Below, piece after piece: positions 8,596 through 17,026 of a DNA stretch of 64,000 bases; within the stretch, counting starts at the first letter, position 1, and every line of letters begins with the position of its first letter. A program made the translations under genes and the position numbers. Source of the DNA: Desulfovibrio aminophilus DSM 12254. GTDB lineage: Bacteria; Desulfobacterota; Desulfovibrionia; Desulfovibrionales; Desulfovibrionaceae. The notes beneath the pieces were generated by a model. It had not been told where the DNA came from. It did not search any database and worked only from the letters and a program-made list of their open reading frames with translations. The stretch spans positions 96,803 through 160,802 of the forward strand of contig NZ_KE383876.1 of the NCBI RefSeq assembly GCF_000422565.1, given 5' to 3'.

Positions 8596-10119
8596 CTACT
8601 TCAGGAGCGAGGTCAGATATTTCTGGGTGCTCTGGCGGTCGACGGCCTTCTTGTTGCCGATGACCCCCACGGCCAAGCCGCCCACCACGTTGCCGAGAAG
8701 CGCGGTGATCTCCGCGGGCGCGTTCAACGCGGCGGCGAGCGCGGTGACGGAGAAGAAGGCGTCGCCGGAGCCGATGCGGTCCACGACCTTGATGGCGAAG
8801 GCGGGCACCTCCACGAAGCCGCCGCCGGGCGTGAAGACCATGCACCCCCGCTTGCCGCGCGTCACGGCCAGGGCCCGGCAGCCGAGGCGTTCGGCGGCCT
8901 GGAGCATCAGGGGCATGAGCGGGCCGGAAAGATCCCGGTCCTCCAGGCGCATCTCCGGCTCCGCCAGGCTCACGTAGTCCGCGCGCTGGTAGCGGCCGAT
9001 GGTGTGGTAGCCCCGGTTGCCCGCGTTGGCCTGGGTGTTCACGGCCAGGAACCGCGCCTTGCGCTCCAGCATGCGCCGCATGGCCGGGGAGATGGTCCCG
9101 TGGCCGAAGTCCGCCGCGATGACCAGGTCGTAGTCGGCCGCCTCGGCCTCCACCGCGGCGACGAACTCCGCGTCGTCGGCGGCGGGCAGGCCGGAGTCGT
9201 CCATGTGATAGATTTCAAGGAGCTTGTTGAAGGTGTAGCCTTCCAGGTAGCGGCGCTTCTCGATGGTGGGCGCGCCCTTGTGCAAGGCCAGATGCGGCCG
9301 CACCGAGGGGGCCAGGCTCTCGCGGATGAAGCCCTCGCGGCCGCCCAGCTCGCCCATGACGGAGAACAGCCGCACGTCGGATACGTAGCTCGACAGGTGG
9401 TTGGCCACCGCCAGCACGCCGCCCGCGAACAGGTCGCTCGAGCCGTGCTTGAGGGCCAGCACCGGCTCCTTGCTGGAAGTGCCGAGAACGCCGCAATAGT
9501 GGTAGTCGTCCAGGATCGTGTCCCCGATGACCAGCACCTTGAGATCGCGCATGGCGTCCAGCACGCCCTGCACGTCGGCCTCGGAGTAGCGGCGGCGAAA
9601 CAGGCTCAGGTAGTCCTGGACCTCCTCGGGGAAGGCCGAGAGAAAGCGGTTGATGAGGTTCGTGGAGCTGAAGACCACGTCCTTGCTGAAGGCCATCTCC
9701 GCGCCGACCTCGCGGGCCACGCGCTCCTCGGCCTGGAGCTTGCCCGTGGGGTCGCTCTGGGCGTCCTTGAAGTCGGAGCCCTTGCAGTACACGTTCGGGC
9801 GCAACAACCGGAGCGTCTCCTCGGCCGTGGGGTACTCGTTGATCGCCACGTAGTCCACGCAGTCCAGGCTGGCGATGGCCTCGGCCCGCAGGCTCTCGTT
9901 GAACGCCGGGCGGTGCGGCCCCTTGTCCACGTAGCGGTCCGGGCTGATGGTCACCACCAGCACGTCGCCCATGGTCCGGGCCTGGCGCAGGTAGCGGATG
10001 TGCCCGATGTGCAGGAGATCGAAGCAGCCGTGGCAGAGGACGATCTTCCTGTCCGCCCGGATTCCGTTCAGGACTTCGACGAGCCTATGAAGGGGAAGGA
10101 GCTTGGAATGAGCAGTCAT
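8596..10119 (-). CDS. HldE-like bifunctional sugar nucleotidyltransferase/kinase, reversed domain order
   Basis: The 507-residue protein starts with an RfaE-type cytidylyl/adenylyltransferase domain (residues about 20-150) carrying the HIGH signature at 37-40 and a KGSDF-type motif near 117. It ends with a PfkB/ribokinase domain (about 185-507) whose catalytic Asp is in GSGDAF at about 450-455. In E. coli HldE the kinase comes first and the adenylyltransferase second; here the order is reversed. ATG 10119 is chosen because GAGG lies 8 nt upstream; the longer frame is not supported. The enzyme probably phosphorylates and then nucleotide-activates a heptose-like sugar. Its neighbours (transketolase, phosphatase/kinase fusion, epimerase) support a dedicated activated-sugar pathway. 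Confidence 0.85.
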   Translation of the reverse strand: MTAHSKLLPLHRLVEVLNGIRADRKIVLCHGCFDLLHIGHIRYLRQARTMGDVLVVTISPDRYVDKGPHRPAFNESLRAEAIASLDCVDYVAINEYPTAEETLRLLRPNVYCKGSDFKDAQSDPTGKLQAEERVAREVGAEMAFSKDVVFSSTNLINRFLSAFPEEVQDYLSLFRRRYSEADVQGVLDAMRDLKVLVIGDTILDDYHYCGVLGTSSKEPVLALKHGSSDLFAGGVLAVANHLSSYVSDVRLFSVMGELGGREGFIRESLAPSVRPHLALHKGAPTIEKRRYLEGYTFNKLLEIYHMDDSGLPAADDAEFVAAVEAEAADYDLVIAADFGHGTISPAMRRMLERKARFLAVNTQANAGNRGYHTIGRYQRADYVSLAEPEMRLEDRDLSGPLMPLMLQAAERLGCRALAVTRGKRGCMVFTPGGGFVEVPAFAIKVVDRIGSGDAFFSVTALAAALNAPAEITALLGNVVGGLAVGVIGNKKAVDRQSTQKYLTSLLK

Positions 10120-10468
10120 GGTTGGATTCCTCGGAAATGATGTCGGGGAGTTCCCCGCGGCCGGCCGGAGGGCGCGCCCTCCCAACCCGGCCCACCCCGC
10201 CTCCACGAAAGGGAGCTGAATCCCATGCGGGAGATGAAACGTCTGCCGGGGCGGCGGGAAGCTTCCGGCCGACAAAGAACGCGTCCGCCACGCCGATCGA
10301 CATTCCCGGCAATGACCGTGGACGTCTTTACCCCATAACCTATTGCCCCACAACCCTGCCCCCCGGCATCGCGGGAGCATCGCCCCCGGAGGCCGTCGCG
10401 GCGGACGGGGCGGAGAGGACGGACCCGATGGAGGCTGACCGTGGGACGGGGAGAAGAACCGCCGGGCT
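10120..10468 (-). other. Intergenic region upstream of the HldE-like gene
   Basis: This 349-nt stretch between two minus-strand genes has no convincing coding potential on either strand. It holds one weak promoter-like pair (entered separately) and GC-rich inverted segments. I see no strong terminator with a T run. It probably separates the glycan-export and alpha-oxoamine synthase genes from the activated-sugar block. Confidence 0.5.
10325..10353 (-). promoter_or_regulatory. Weak sigma70-like promoter candidate for the sugar block
   Basis: On the minus strand TTGTGG and TAAAGA lie 17 nt apart, about 205 nt upstream of the HldE-like start. Spacing is right but both boxes match the consensus poorly, so this is only a candidate. 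Confidence 0.25.
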
Positions 10469-11545
10469 CTATTTGTCCAGAACGACCTTGACCCGCACAC
10501 CTTCACTGACGAACAGATCCAGATCCTTGATGAGAAAATGGACCAGGTAGGAAGCCGCCGCGGGCCCCTTGTCCTCGGCGGTCAGCGGCAAAGGCAGGAG
10601 CACTCCCTCGAACTCCCGATCCCCCAGGCTCTGGATGGTGACGCGCCCCGTGTCTCCCGCCGTGAGCCGAACGTAACGATCCGGCCCGATCCGGCATTCG
10701 GCGTGGAAAATCGGACGCGCCACGCTGAAGCAGAGCTTGTTCTTGACCATCTCCATCCGGGGGCCGAGCTTCAGGTCGGACACCAGTCCATCGGCGGGCG
10801 CGCGCAGAAGCGCCTCCCAGGGGACGTTCTCCGAGGAGACCGGCACGCCGCCCAACTCGCGGCGGACCCGGGCCCGTTCCTCGGCCAGATTCTCGGACAG
10901 TTCCCGGATCTCTTCCCGGAGCGCGGCCCGCTGCCGGTCGAGCATGTCCAGGCCAGAGGCCTCCCGTTCCAGCCGGGCCCGGCTCTCGACCCCGACGCGC
11001 ACGGCGTCCTCCAGCCGTTCAACCCGGGCGGCCGCCTCCTGGCTCTGGACGTCGAGCAGGCGCAATTCCTCCCGCCTGGCGTGAAGCTTCCCCGGACGCA
11101 GGGCCTGGCGGATCGCATCATGGTCCTGGTCGTCCAGCCGGTACACGGCCAGGACGTCTCCGGCCTTGACCGCATCGCCCAGGCGCACGCGAACCTCCTC
11201 GCAGGTTCCGGCATAGGGGTTGCGCAGCCAGAAGGTCAGGGCCGCGAAGATCAGGGCGGCCAGGCTGGTGCCCAGGACGCAGATCTTCATCTCCCGGGGC
11301 GGGTGGAGCAGCACCCGGTAGCCGCCGAGGGCGGCGTAGATCGCCAGATAGAGCCCGCTCAGGGGCCAGAGCGAGAAATAGGCCGAGAGAGGGAACGCGC
11401 CGCCCAGGACGTGGCGGACCAGGACGCAGACGGACCAGGCGGCGCCCACGGCCAGGAGATCGCCGGCGGCCAGGACCAGCGGCATGAGCCAGGGTCGGCA
11501 GGAAGCCTTCTTCAGTGCGCTCTCGATGAAAAGGCTCGCCTCCAT
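10469..11545 (-). CDS. WbaP-like membrane domain fused to an HlyD-like adaptor
   Basis: The 358-residue protein has two unlike halves. Residues 1-112 contain about four hydrophobic helices and resemble the N-terminal membrane domain of WbaP-type polyprenyl-phosphate sugar transferases (a Trp-Pro-Leu-Ser-Gly-Leu region, then ALTFWLRN). The catalytic transferase domain never follows. Instead residues 113-358 have a lipoyl/barrel-sandwich half motif (EEVRVRLGDAVKAGDVLAVY), a long charged coiled coil (about 150-240) and a second beta-barrel part, as in HlyD/membrane fusion proteins. ATG 11545 starts at the hydrophobic segment; the longer frame is a shadow. It may link inner-membrane glycan assembly to export. 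No outer-membrane partner or ABC protein is adjacent. Confidence 0.65.
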   Translation of the reverse strand: MEASLFIESALKKASCRPWLMPLVLAAGDLLAVGAAWSVCVLVRHVLGGAFPLSAYFSLWPLSGLYLAIYAALGGYRVLLHPPREMKICVLGTSLAALIFAALTFWLRNPYAGTCEEVRVRLGDAVKAGDVLAVYRLDDQDHDAIRQALRPGKLHARREELRLLDVQSQEAAARVERLEDAVRVGVESRARLEREASGLDMLDRQRAALREEIRELSENLAEERARVRRELGGVPVSSENVPWEALLRAPADGLVSDLKLGPRMEMVKNKLCFSVARPIFHAECRIGPDRYVRLTAGDTGRVTIQSLGDREFEGVLLPLPLTAEDKGPAAASYLVHFLIKDLDLFVSEGVRVKVVLDK

Positions 11546-11589
11546 GCGCCTCTGTCGTCCTTCTTTCCTCGGCCCGGTCCGGGCCGTCG

Positions 11590-12831
11590 TCAGTCCTCGA
11601 TGAGGCGGAACAGCCGGGCGGTTTCCGCGATGGCGTTCAGCACCGTGTCGATGTGCTTCCGGGTGTGGCGGCTGGTGAAGACCACCCGCAGGATGGCCTG
11701 CCCCTTGGGCACGGCCGGATAGACGGCCGGAAGCGCGAAGACGCCCCGGTCGAAGAGTTCGCGCGAGAAGTCGAAGGCGGCCATCTCGTCGCCGATGAGG
11801 ATCGACGTGATCGGGCTGCTGGACTCCTTGACGGTGAGCCCCAGGCGCTGCAAGCGCGACTGGGCCAGTCGGGCGTTGCGCCAGAGGCGCTCCACGCGGC
11901 GGGGCTCCTTCTCGATGATCTCCAGGCTGGCCAGCGCGGCGGCGGCGCTGGCGGCGGGCAGCCCGGCGGAAAAGATGTGCGTGCGGGAGTCGTGCTGGAT
12001 GTAGGTCAGCAGGTCCAGGTCGTCGGAGGCCACGAAGCCGCCCACCGAGGCCAGGGCCTTGCTGAAGGTGCCCATGACCATGTCCACGTCGGCCACGGCG
12101 TCGAACTCGTGCGCCGTGGTCCGGCCTCCGCCCATGACCCCCAGGCCGTGGGCGTCGTCCACGTAGAGGAACAGGTTCGGGTCCACCTCCCGCAGCCGGG
12201 CCAGGGCGGCCAGATCCGTGACCCGTCCGGACATGCTGAACAGGCCCTCGGTGATCAGGAAGATCCTGCCGGTCTCGGGCTTGGCGCGCAGGCGCTCCAG
12301 GGCCGCGCGGGCCGCGCCCTCCCGTTCTCCCTTGTAGGAAACCATGCGTGCGCCGCCCAGGCGGCAGCCCGCCATGATGCTGGCGTGGCACTCCCGGTCG
12401 CAGAGGAAGACGTCGCCGGGCCGGGTCAGACAGGCGATGGCCCCCGCGTTGGTCAGAAAACCCGTGGGATGGACCACGGCCCCGGCCTTGCCCGTGAAGC
12501 GGGCCAGCCGCTCCTCCAGCTCGTGGTGCAGGGTGATGTTGCCGCAGAGGAAGCGGGAGCCGCCGGGGCCGCTGCCCCAGCGCCGCATGGCCCGGGCCGC
12601 CGCCGCGAGCACGCGGCGGTCGTGGGTCAGGCCCAGGTAGTCGTTGGAGCTGGCCATGATCAGGGTGCGGCCGTCCACCACGGCTTCCACGCCGTTGCTG
12701 CGCTCGATGGGCTTGAAATAGACGTAGCGCTTCGAGCGCACGAGCGCCTTGACGCTCGCCGTCAATGTGGCCCGCTCCGTGGCGGAGACGGACTCCGTGC
12801 CCGTTGTTTTCGCCAATGCCTTGTGACTCAT
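11590..12831 (-). CDS. Alpha-oxoamine synthase family PLP enzyme
   Basis: This 413-residue protein belongs to the BioF/Kbl/serine palmitoyltransferase family, which condenses an amino acid with an acyl-CoA and releases CO2. The PLP-binding Lys lies in GTFSKALASVGG (Lys258), the cofactor Asp/His motif is DDAHG at 225-229, and SSNDYLGL at 61-68 is a family hallmark. There is no bio gene nearby, so biotin synthesis is not indicated. Adjacency to a membrane/adaptor hybrid and glycan genes allows a lipid-amine, sphingoid-like or amino-sugar-decorating role, but this is inference. A sigma70-like promoter lies about 45 nt upstream. The fold call is strong; the acyl and amino substrates are unknown. 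Confidence 0.85.
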   Translation of the reverse strand: MSHKALAKTTGTESVSATERATLTASVKALVRSKRYVYFKPIERSNGVEAVVDGRTLIMASSNDYLGLTHDRRVLAAAARAMRRWGSGPGGSRFLCGNITLHHELEERLARFTGKAGAVVHPTGFLTNAGAIACLTRPGDVFLCDRECHASIMAGCRLGGARMVSYKGEREGAARAALERLRAKPETGRIFLITEGLFSMSGRVTDLAALARLREVDPNLFLYVDDAHGLGVMGGGRTTAHEFDAVADVDMVMGTFSKALASVGGFVASDDLDLLTYIQHDSRTHIFSAGLPAASAAAALASLEIIEKEPRRVERLWRNARLAQSRLQRLGLTVKESSSPITSILIGDEMAAFDFSRELFDRGVFALPAVYPAVPKGQAILRVVFTSRHTRKHIDTVLNAIAETARLFRLIED

Positions 12832-12874
12832 GGATTATTCCAGACTCCAGCGTCTCGCATAAAAATTCTATGCT

Positions 12875-12903
12875 TATGTATTCGTAATGAGGGCCCGCGT
12901 CAA
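12875..12903 (-). promoter_or_regulatory. Sigma70-type promoter for the alpha-oxoamine synthase gene
   Basis: On the minus strand TTGACG is followed after 17 nt by TACATA, giving a predicted start about 37 nt before the ATG at 12831. A second -10-like box, TAGAAT, lies 5 nt further downstream. The AT-rich stretch stands out in a GC-rich region. Confidence 0.5.
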
Positions 12904-13081
12904 ACGCGTCCTGCCCGCCCCTTGATCGCGGAATCGACGGACGGCTGGCGGGAAACTCCTGCCGCGCGGGGAAAATCGGGCACTCCCACCGCTTCGTTCC
13001 CTCACTTTCCCCCCGCGCTTTTTTTTGAAACAGAAATCACGCCGGCCGACTTCCGGTAGAAAAACCGATAGCTCCGTCTTG

Positions 13082-13101
13082 GCAGACGCGCGGGGGTCTG
13101 C
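13082..13101. repeat. Inverted repeat just upstream of the flippase-like gene
   Basis: GCAGAC and GTCTGC form a perfect 6-bp dyad with an 8-nt spacer, 17 nt before the ATG at 13119. It overlaps a promoter-like pair (TTGGCA, 17 nt, TACGAA). It could be an operator or an RNA hairpin. Confidence 0.35.
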
Positions 13102-13118
13102 TACGAACCGGACACCGC

Positions 13119-14177
13119 ATGGAGAGCACCACACCATCCCCCCGGCCGCGTTCCCGCGCGGCGGTCCTGAAGGCCGCGATCTTCCTCGCCACGGCCTGCG
13201 GCATCATCATCGCCCTGTTCTCCCTGGCCGACTTCTCCCGCCTCACCGCCTCCCTGGCCCAGGCCCGCCCGGGACCGATCCTGGCCGCGGCCCTGCTGCA
13301 GGCGCTCGCCGCGGCCCTGCGCGCCGAACGGCTGCGCCGCATCCTGGGCGGCTCCCCGGCCTTCGGCCGGGTCTTCCACATCGCCAACACGGGCAACATG
13401 GTCAATTGCCTCATCCCCCTGCGCGCGGGGGAGTTCTGCATGACCTTCCTGCTGGCCGGGAGCCTGAAACACGGCGCGAGCGAGGCGCTCTCGAAAATCT
13501 TCGTGGACCGCCTGCTGGACCTGATGACCGTGACGCTCCTGTTCATCGCCACGGCTCTGTCCCTGCCCGGCGACGCGACGGCCGCTCCCGGCCTGCGCGG
13601 GGCGGCCGCGGTCTGCGCCGTGATCCTGCCCGCGACCTGGCTCCTGCTCTTCCTGCTCTCCCGCTTCCAGACCCCCATGCTGCGCCTGCTGAAACGCCTG
13701 GCCGCGCCCTTCCGCTTCCTGCCCTGGGACTCGCTGGAGGGCAGGATCCGCTCCGGCATCGCGGGCCTCGACGTCCTCTTCCGGCCCCGGGAGCTGTTCC
13801 TCCTGCTTCTCCGCTCCCTGCTCATCTGGACCCTCATCGCGGCCTCCTACCATTTCGGCATGGCCGCCCTCTTCCCGCCGCCCGCCTTCCAGGCCGCGCT
13901 CCTGGCCATGTGCCTCACCGTGGTGGGCCTGATGGCCGTGGCGGCCCCGGCCGGGATCGGCGCCGTCCACGGGGCCATCGTCCTGGCCCTCTCCCTGTTC
14001 GGCGTGCCGGTGGACCAGGGCCTGGCCTTCGCCCTGCTCTACCACGCCCTGGTCACGACGCTGAACGTGGCCCTGGGGCTCGTCGGGACACACGCCCTCG
14101 GGCTCAGGCCCGGCCGCCTGCTGCGCCTCTCGGCGCGGCGCGGCGCGGACTCTCCGGACGAGGCGGCCCCGCGCTGA
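13119..14177 (+). CDS. Flippase-like integral membrane protein (LPG synthase TM region / UPF0104)
   Basis: The 352 residues form about eight hydrophobic segments with the signature of the lysylphosphatidylglycerol-synthase membrane region. These include an early TGNMVNCLIPLRAGEF block near residues 89-105 and a KIFVDRLLDLMT block near 125. Proteins of this class without the catalytic domain are found beside glycan and lipid genes and are thought to move lipid-linked substrates across the membrane. The gene is divergent from the alpha-oxoamine synthase and is followed after 98 nt by the radical SAM gene on the same strand. A role in glycolipid translocation is inferred from context. Confidence 0.8.
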   Translation: MESTTPSPRPRSRAAVLKAAIFLATACGIIIALFSLADFSRLTASLAQARPGPILAAALLQALAAALRAERLRRILGGSPAFGRVFHIANTGNMVNCLIPLRAGEFCMTFLLAGSLKHGASEALSKIFVDRLLDLMTVTLLFIATALSLPGDATAAPGLRGAAAVCAVILPATWLLLFLLSRFQTPMLRLLKRLAAPFRFLPWDSLEGRIRSGIAGLDVLFRPRELFLLLLRSLLIWTLIAASYHFGMAALFPPPAFQAALLAMCLTVVGLMAVAAPAGIGAVHGAIVLALSLFGVPVDQGLAFALLYHALVTTLNVALGLVGTHALGLRPGRLLRLSARRGADSPDEAAPR

Positions 14178-14275
14178 ACCTCTGACCCGCCGGAGCCCGA
14201 TGACGCTGGACGCCCGGCCTCGGGACGGGCTATAGGAAACGGACCCCTTCATCCGCACCAACCAAGGCCGTCCGC

Positions 14276-15682
14276 GTGGAAACCGTCCTGCTGCTCAATC
14301 CCCCGGGGAAGAAACGCTATATCCGGGACTATTTCTGCAGCAAGGTCTCCAAGAGCGGCTATCTCTACCCGCCCACGGACCTGCTCCTGCAAAGCGGCCT
14401 CCTGGCCCGGGACTTCCGGGTGTCGGCCCTGGACGCCGTGGCCGAGGGACTCTCGCCCGAGGCCGCGATTGAGCGCGTCGCCGCGTCGCGGCCGGACCAT
14501 CTGCTGACCCTGGCCGGGGCGGTCTCCCTGGGCGAGGACGCGGAATTCCTGGCGCGGCTGCGGCGCGCGGTCCCGTCCATCCGCTCGGCGGTGGGCATCG
14601 GCGACCTCTTCCTGGAGAACCCGGCGGCCGCCCTGGAACGATTCGCGGGCCTGGACGCCGTGGCCGTGGACTTCACCGCCGACGGCCCGGGACGCTTCTT
14701 CGCCGGGCGCGACGATCACGGCCTGGCCACGCGCGGCGGCGGTCCGGGCGCGGCCCCGGCCCGGGGCGAGTTCTCCATCCCCGTGCCGCGCCACGACCTC
14801 TTCGCCTCCCCGCGCTACCGCTACCCCTTCGTGCGCCGCCGGCCCTTCGCCGTGGTCCTGACCAACTTCGGCTGTCCCTACCGCTGTTCGTTCTGCGTCA
14901 TGCCCGGCCTGGGCTTCAAATCCCGGGCGGTGGAGAACGTGCTGGAGGAGCTGGACCTGCTCAAGGCCCGGGGCTGCCGCGACCTCTACTTCAACGACCA
15001 GACCTTCGGCGCGGACCGGCCCCGGACGCGGGCCCTGCTGGAGGCCATGATCCGCCGGAAATACGGCTTCGGCTTCGTCTGTTTCACCCGCGTGGACCTC
15101 ATGAACCGGGAGTTCCTGCTTCTGCTCCGGCGGGCGGGCTGCCACACGGTCATGTTCGGGGCCGAGAGCGCCGACGACGCCTTGCTCGAATCCTACTCCA
15201 AGAACATCACCGCCGGGGGCGTCATGGCCGCCCGCGCGGCCTGCCGGGAGCTGGGCCTGCGCACGGTGGCCACCTTCATCCTCGGCCTGCCCGGCGAGAC
15301 CGAGGAGAGCGCGCTGGCGACCATCGCCTTCGCCAAGCGCCTGGACCCGGACTTCGCCTCCTTCAACCTGGCCGTGCCGCGCATGGGCACGCCCCTGCGC
15401 CGGGAAGCCCTGGACCGGGGCTACGCCGACCCCGAAAACCGGGAGATGGACCAGTCCGGCTCACGGGCCTCGCTGGCCACGGAGAGCCTCGCGGCCGAGC
15501 GGGCCGAGGCCCTACGCAACCGCGCCAGCCGGGAGTTCTACCTGCGGCCCGGGAAGATCCTCGGCAGGCTTCTGGACGTGCGCACCACGGTGGACGCCCT
15601 GAACCTGACCCGCGACGGGCTGGGGGTCATGGCCGACGCCGCGCGCGGCCTGTGGCGGGAACGGAAGGGGTCCGGGCGCTAG
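14276..15682 (+). CDS. B12-binding-type radical SAM protein
   Basis: The 468-residue protein has an N-terminal region (1-120) with the form of a cobalamin-binding Rossmann domain, starting VLLLNPPGKKR. A radical SAM domain follows whose cluster ligands are Cys200, Cys204 and Cys207 in CPYRCSFC. The canonical cobalamin motif DxHxxG is not evident, so B12 use is uncertain. Such enzymes (for example hopanoid, bacteriochlorophyll and lipid-modifying ones) catalyse methylation or rearrangement of unactivated carbons. The start is GTG. The stop overlaps the stop of the convergent glycosyltransferase gene in a shared CTAG. Its substrate may be a lipid or glycan of the neighbouring pathway (inference). 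Confidence 0.8.
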   Translation: METVLLLNPPGKKRYIRDYFCSKVSKSGYLYPPTDLLLQSGLLARDFRVSALDAVAEGLSPEAAIERVAASRPDHLLTLAGAVSLGEDAEFLARLRRAVPSIRSAVGIGDLFLENPAAALERFAGLDAVAVDFTADGPGRFFAGRDDHGLATRGGGPGAAPARGEFSIPVPRHDLFASPRYRYPFVRRRPFAVVLTNFGCPYRCSFCVMPGLGFKSRAVENVLEELDLLKARGCRDLYFNDQTFGADRPRTRALLEAMIRRKYGFGFVCFTRVDLMNREFLLLLRRAGCHTVMFGAESADDALLESYSKNITAGGVMAARAACRELGLRTVATFILGLPGETEESALATIAFAKRLDPDFASFNLAVPRMGTPLRREALDRGYADPENREMDQSGSRASLATESLAAERAEALRNRASREFYLRPGKILGRLLDVRTTVDALNLTRDGLGVMADAARGLWRERKGSGR

Positions 15683-16902
15683 GGCCGCCGCCCGAGGGCG
15701 ACCTGGGCCATCCCGAGCACCGACTCCACGGAAATGCCCTTCATGCAGCGGTTGTCCCGGCAGGGCGAGCGCTTCTGGTTGTAGGCCGAGATGCACGGGC
15801 TGCAGGCCAGCTCCAGGCTCACGGCCCGCACCCGGGGCCCCAGGGGCCGGAAGATCTTCGGCGTTTCCGGGCCGAAGAGGACGATCACGTCGATCTCGGC
15901 CGCGCCCGCCAGATGCGCCGGGCCGGAGTCGTTCGTCACCAGCAGGTCGGCGGCGTGGAACAGCTCCATGAGGTCCGGCAGGCCGGTGCGGCCCGCGAGG
16001 TTGTGGACGCGGGGATGCGGAAGCTCCCGCAGCAGCCGCTCCACGGCCGCCCGTTCCCCGGGCGCGCCGATGAAGCCCACCAGCACGTCCGGCGGTTCGG
16101 CCAGCCGGGCCGCCAGCTCCAGGTAGTTGGCTTCCGGCCAGCGGCGGTTGGGGGCCATGTCGCTGGCGTTCACGTTCAGCAGCACGAGCCGCCAGGAGGG
16201 CTCCCAGCCGGGGCACAGGCTCCGCAGCATCTCCTCCACCCGCGCGCGCAGGGCCGGATCCGAAGGCACGCGCGGCAACTCCAGATCCTCCAGGGGCACG
16301 GCGACCTTGGCCGCCGGTTCCGGGCCCGGCTCCTCGGCCAGGGACTCCACCAGGGCCGCGTAGGTCTGGGCCGCGTGCAGATGGGGCGAGTAGACCAGCC
16401 GGTGGGTGAGCAGGCCGCCGGTGTAGCGGCCCTCGTCGTGGAAACGGAAGAAGCCCGCCCGGATCGGGGCCCCGGACAGGGCGGCCAGGAGCGTGCTGAA
16501 GCGGGCGAAGGTCTCCAGGTTGACCGTGGCGTCGGGGGCCAGGGCGCGCATGCGGGCGATGGCGGCCAGGGTGTCGCGGCAGAAGGTCCAGAGGCCGTCG
16601 GTGCGGATGACGATGCGCCGGTCGCGGGGAAAGCGCAGGGCGTCGAGCACCTGTCCGCCCAGGCCGAAGGTCAGAACCCAGGGCTCGGCCCCGGGGTGGC
16701 GTTCCTCCAGGCGGCGCATGGCCGCCTGCGCGGCCACGAAGGCCCCGGACTCGGCCAGTTGGATGAAGATCACGCGGCGCAGGCGCTCGGGACGCGGCCG
16801 GGGACGTCGGAACAGGCGCGCGACCCGCAGCCAGAGCGTGAGCAGCAGGCAGCAGGGCGCGCCCAGCCAGAAGTCGATGAACCGCATGAACTGAACCGGC
16901 AT
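15679..16902 (-). CDS. Glycosyltransferase family 9 (heptosyltransferase-like)
   Basis: The 407 residues match ADP-heptose:LPS heptosyltransferases. The most diagnostic motif is NDSGPAHLAGAA in the C-terminal half, where the ADP-sugar binds. A cysteine-rich tail (ACSPC and later cysteines) follows. The first 35 residues contain a hydrophobic helix (FWLGAPCCLLLTLWL) ahead of the usual N-terminus, which may tether it to the inner membrane. The family uses ADP-activated heptoses and so fits the HldE-like enzyme of the neighbouring cluster. Its stop codon overlaps that of the radical SAM gene in a CTAG tetranucleotide. Acceptor sugar unknown. Confidence 0.85.
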   Translation of the reverse strand: MPVQFMRFIDFWLGAPCCLLLTLWLRVARLFRRPRPRPERLRRVIFIQLAESGAFVAAQAAMRRLEERHPGAEPWVLTFGLGGQVLDALRFPRDRRIVIRTDGLWTFCRDTLAAIARMRALAPDATVNLETFARFSTLLAALSGAPIRAGFFRFHDEGRYTGGLLTHRLVYSPHLHAAQTYAALVESLAEEPGPEPAAKVAVPLEDLELPRVPSDPALRARVEEMLRSLCPGWEPSWRLVLLNVNASDMAPNRRWPEANYLELAARLAEPPDVLVGFIGAPGERAAVERLLRELPHPRVHNLAGRTGLPDLMELFHAADLLVTNDSGPAHLAGAAEIDVIVLFGPETPKIFRPLGPRVRAVSLELACSPCISAYNQKRSPCRDNRCMKGISVESVLGMAQVALGRRP

Positions 16903-17026
16903 CCGCCTCTCCCGTCTCGTGCGTAAGCCCGCGCCGCGAGGCGGCGGAGGCTGGGCGGCAGGCTAAGCCATGCCCGCCGTTCTGGCAAGATTTTCGGCGC
17001 GGATCACGGGAAGGCGTCCCGGACGA

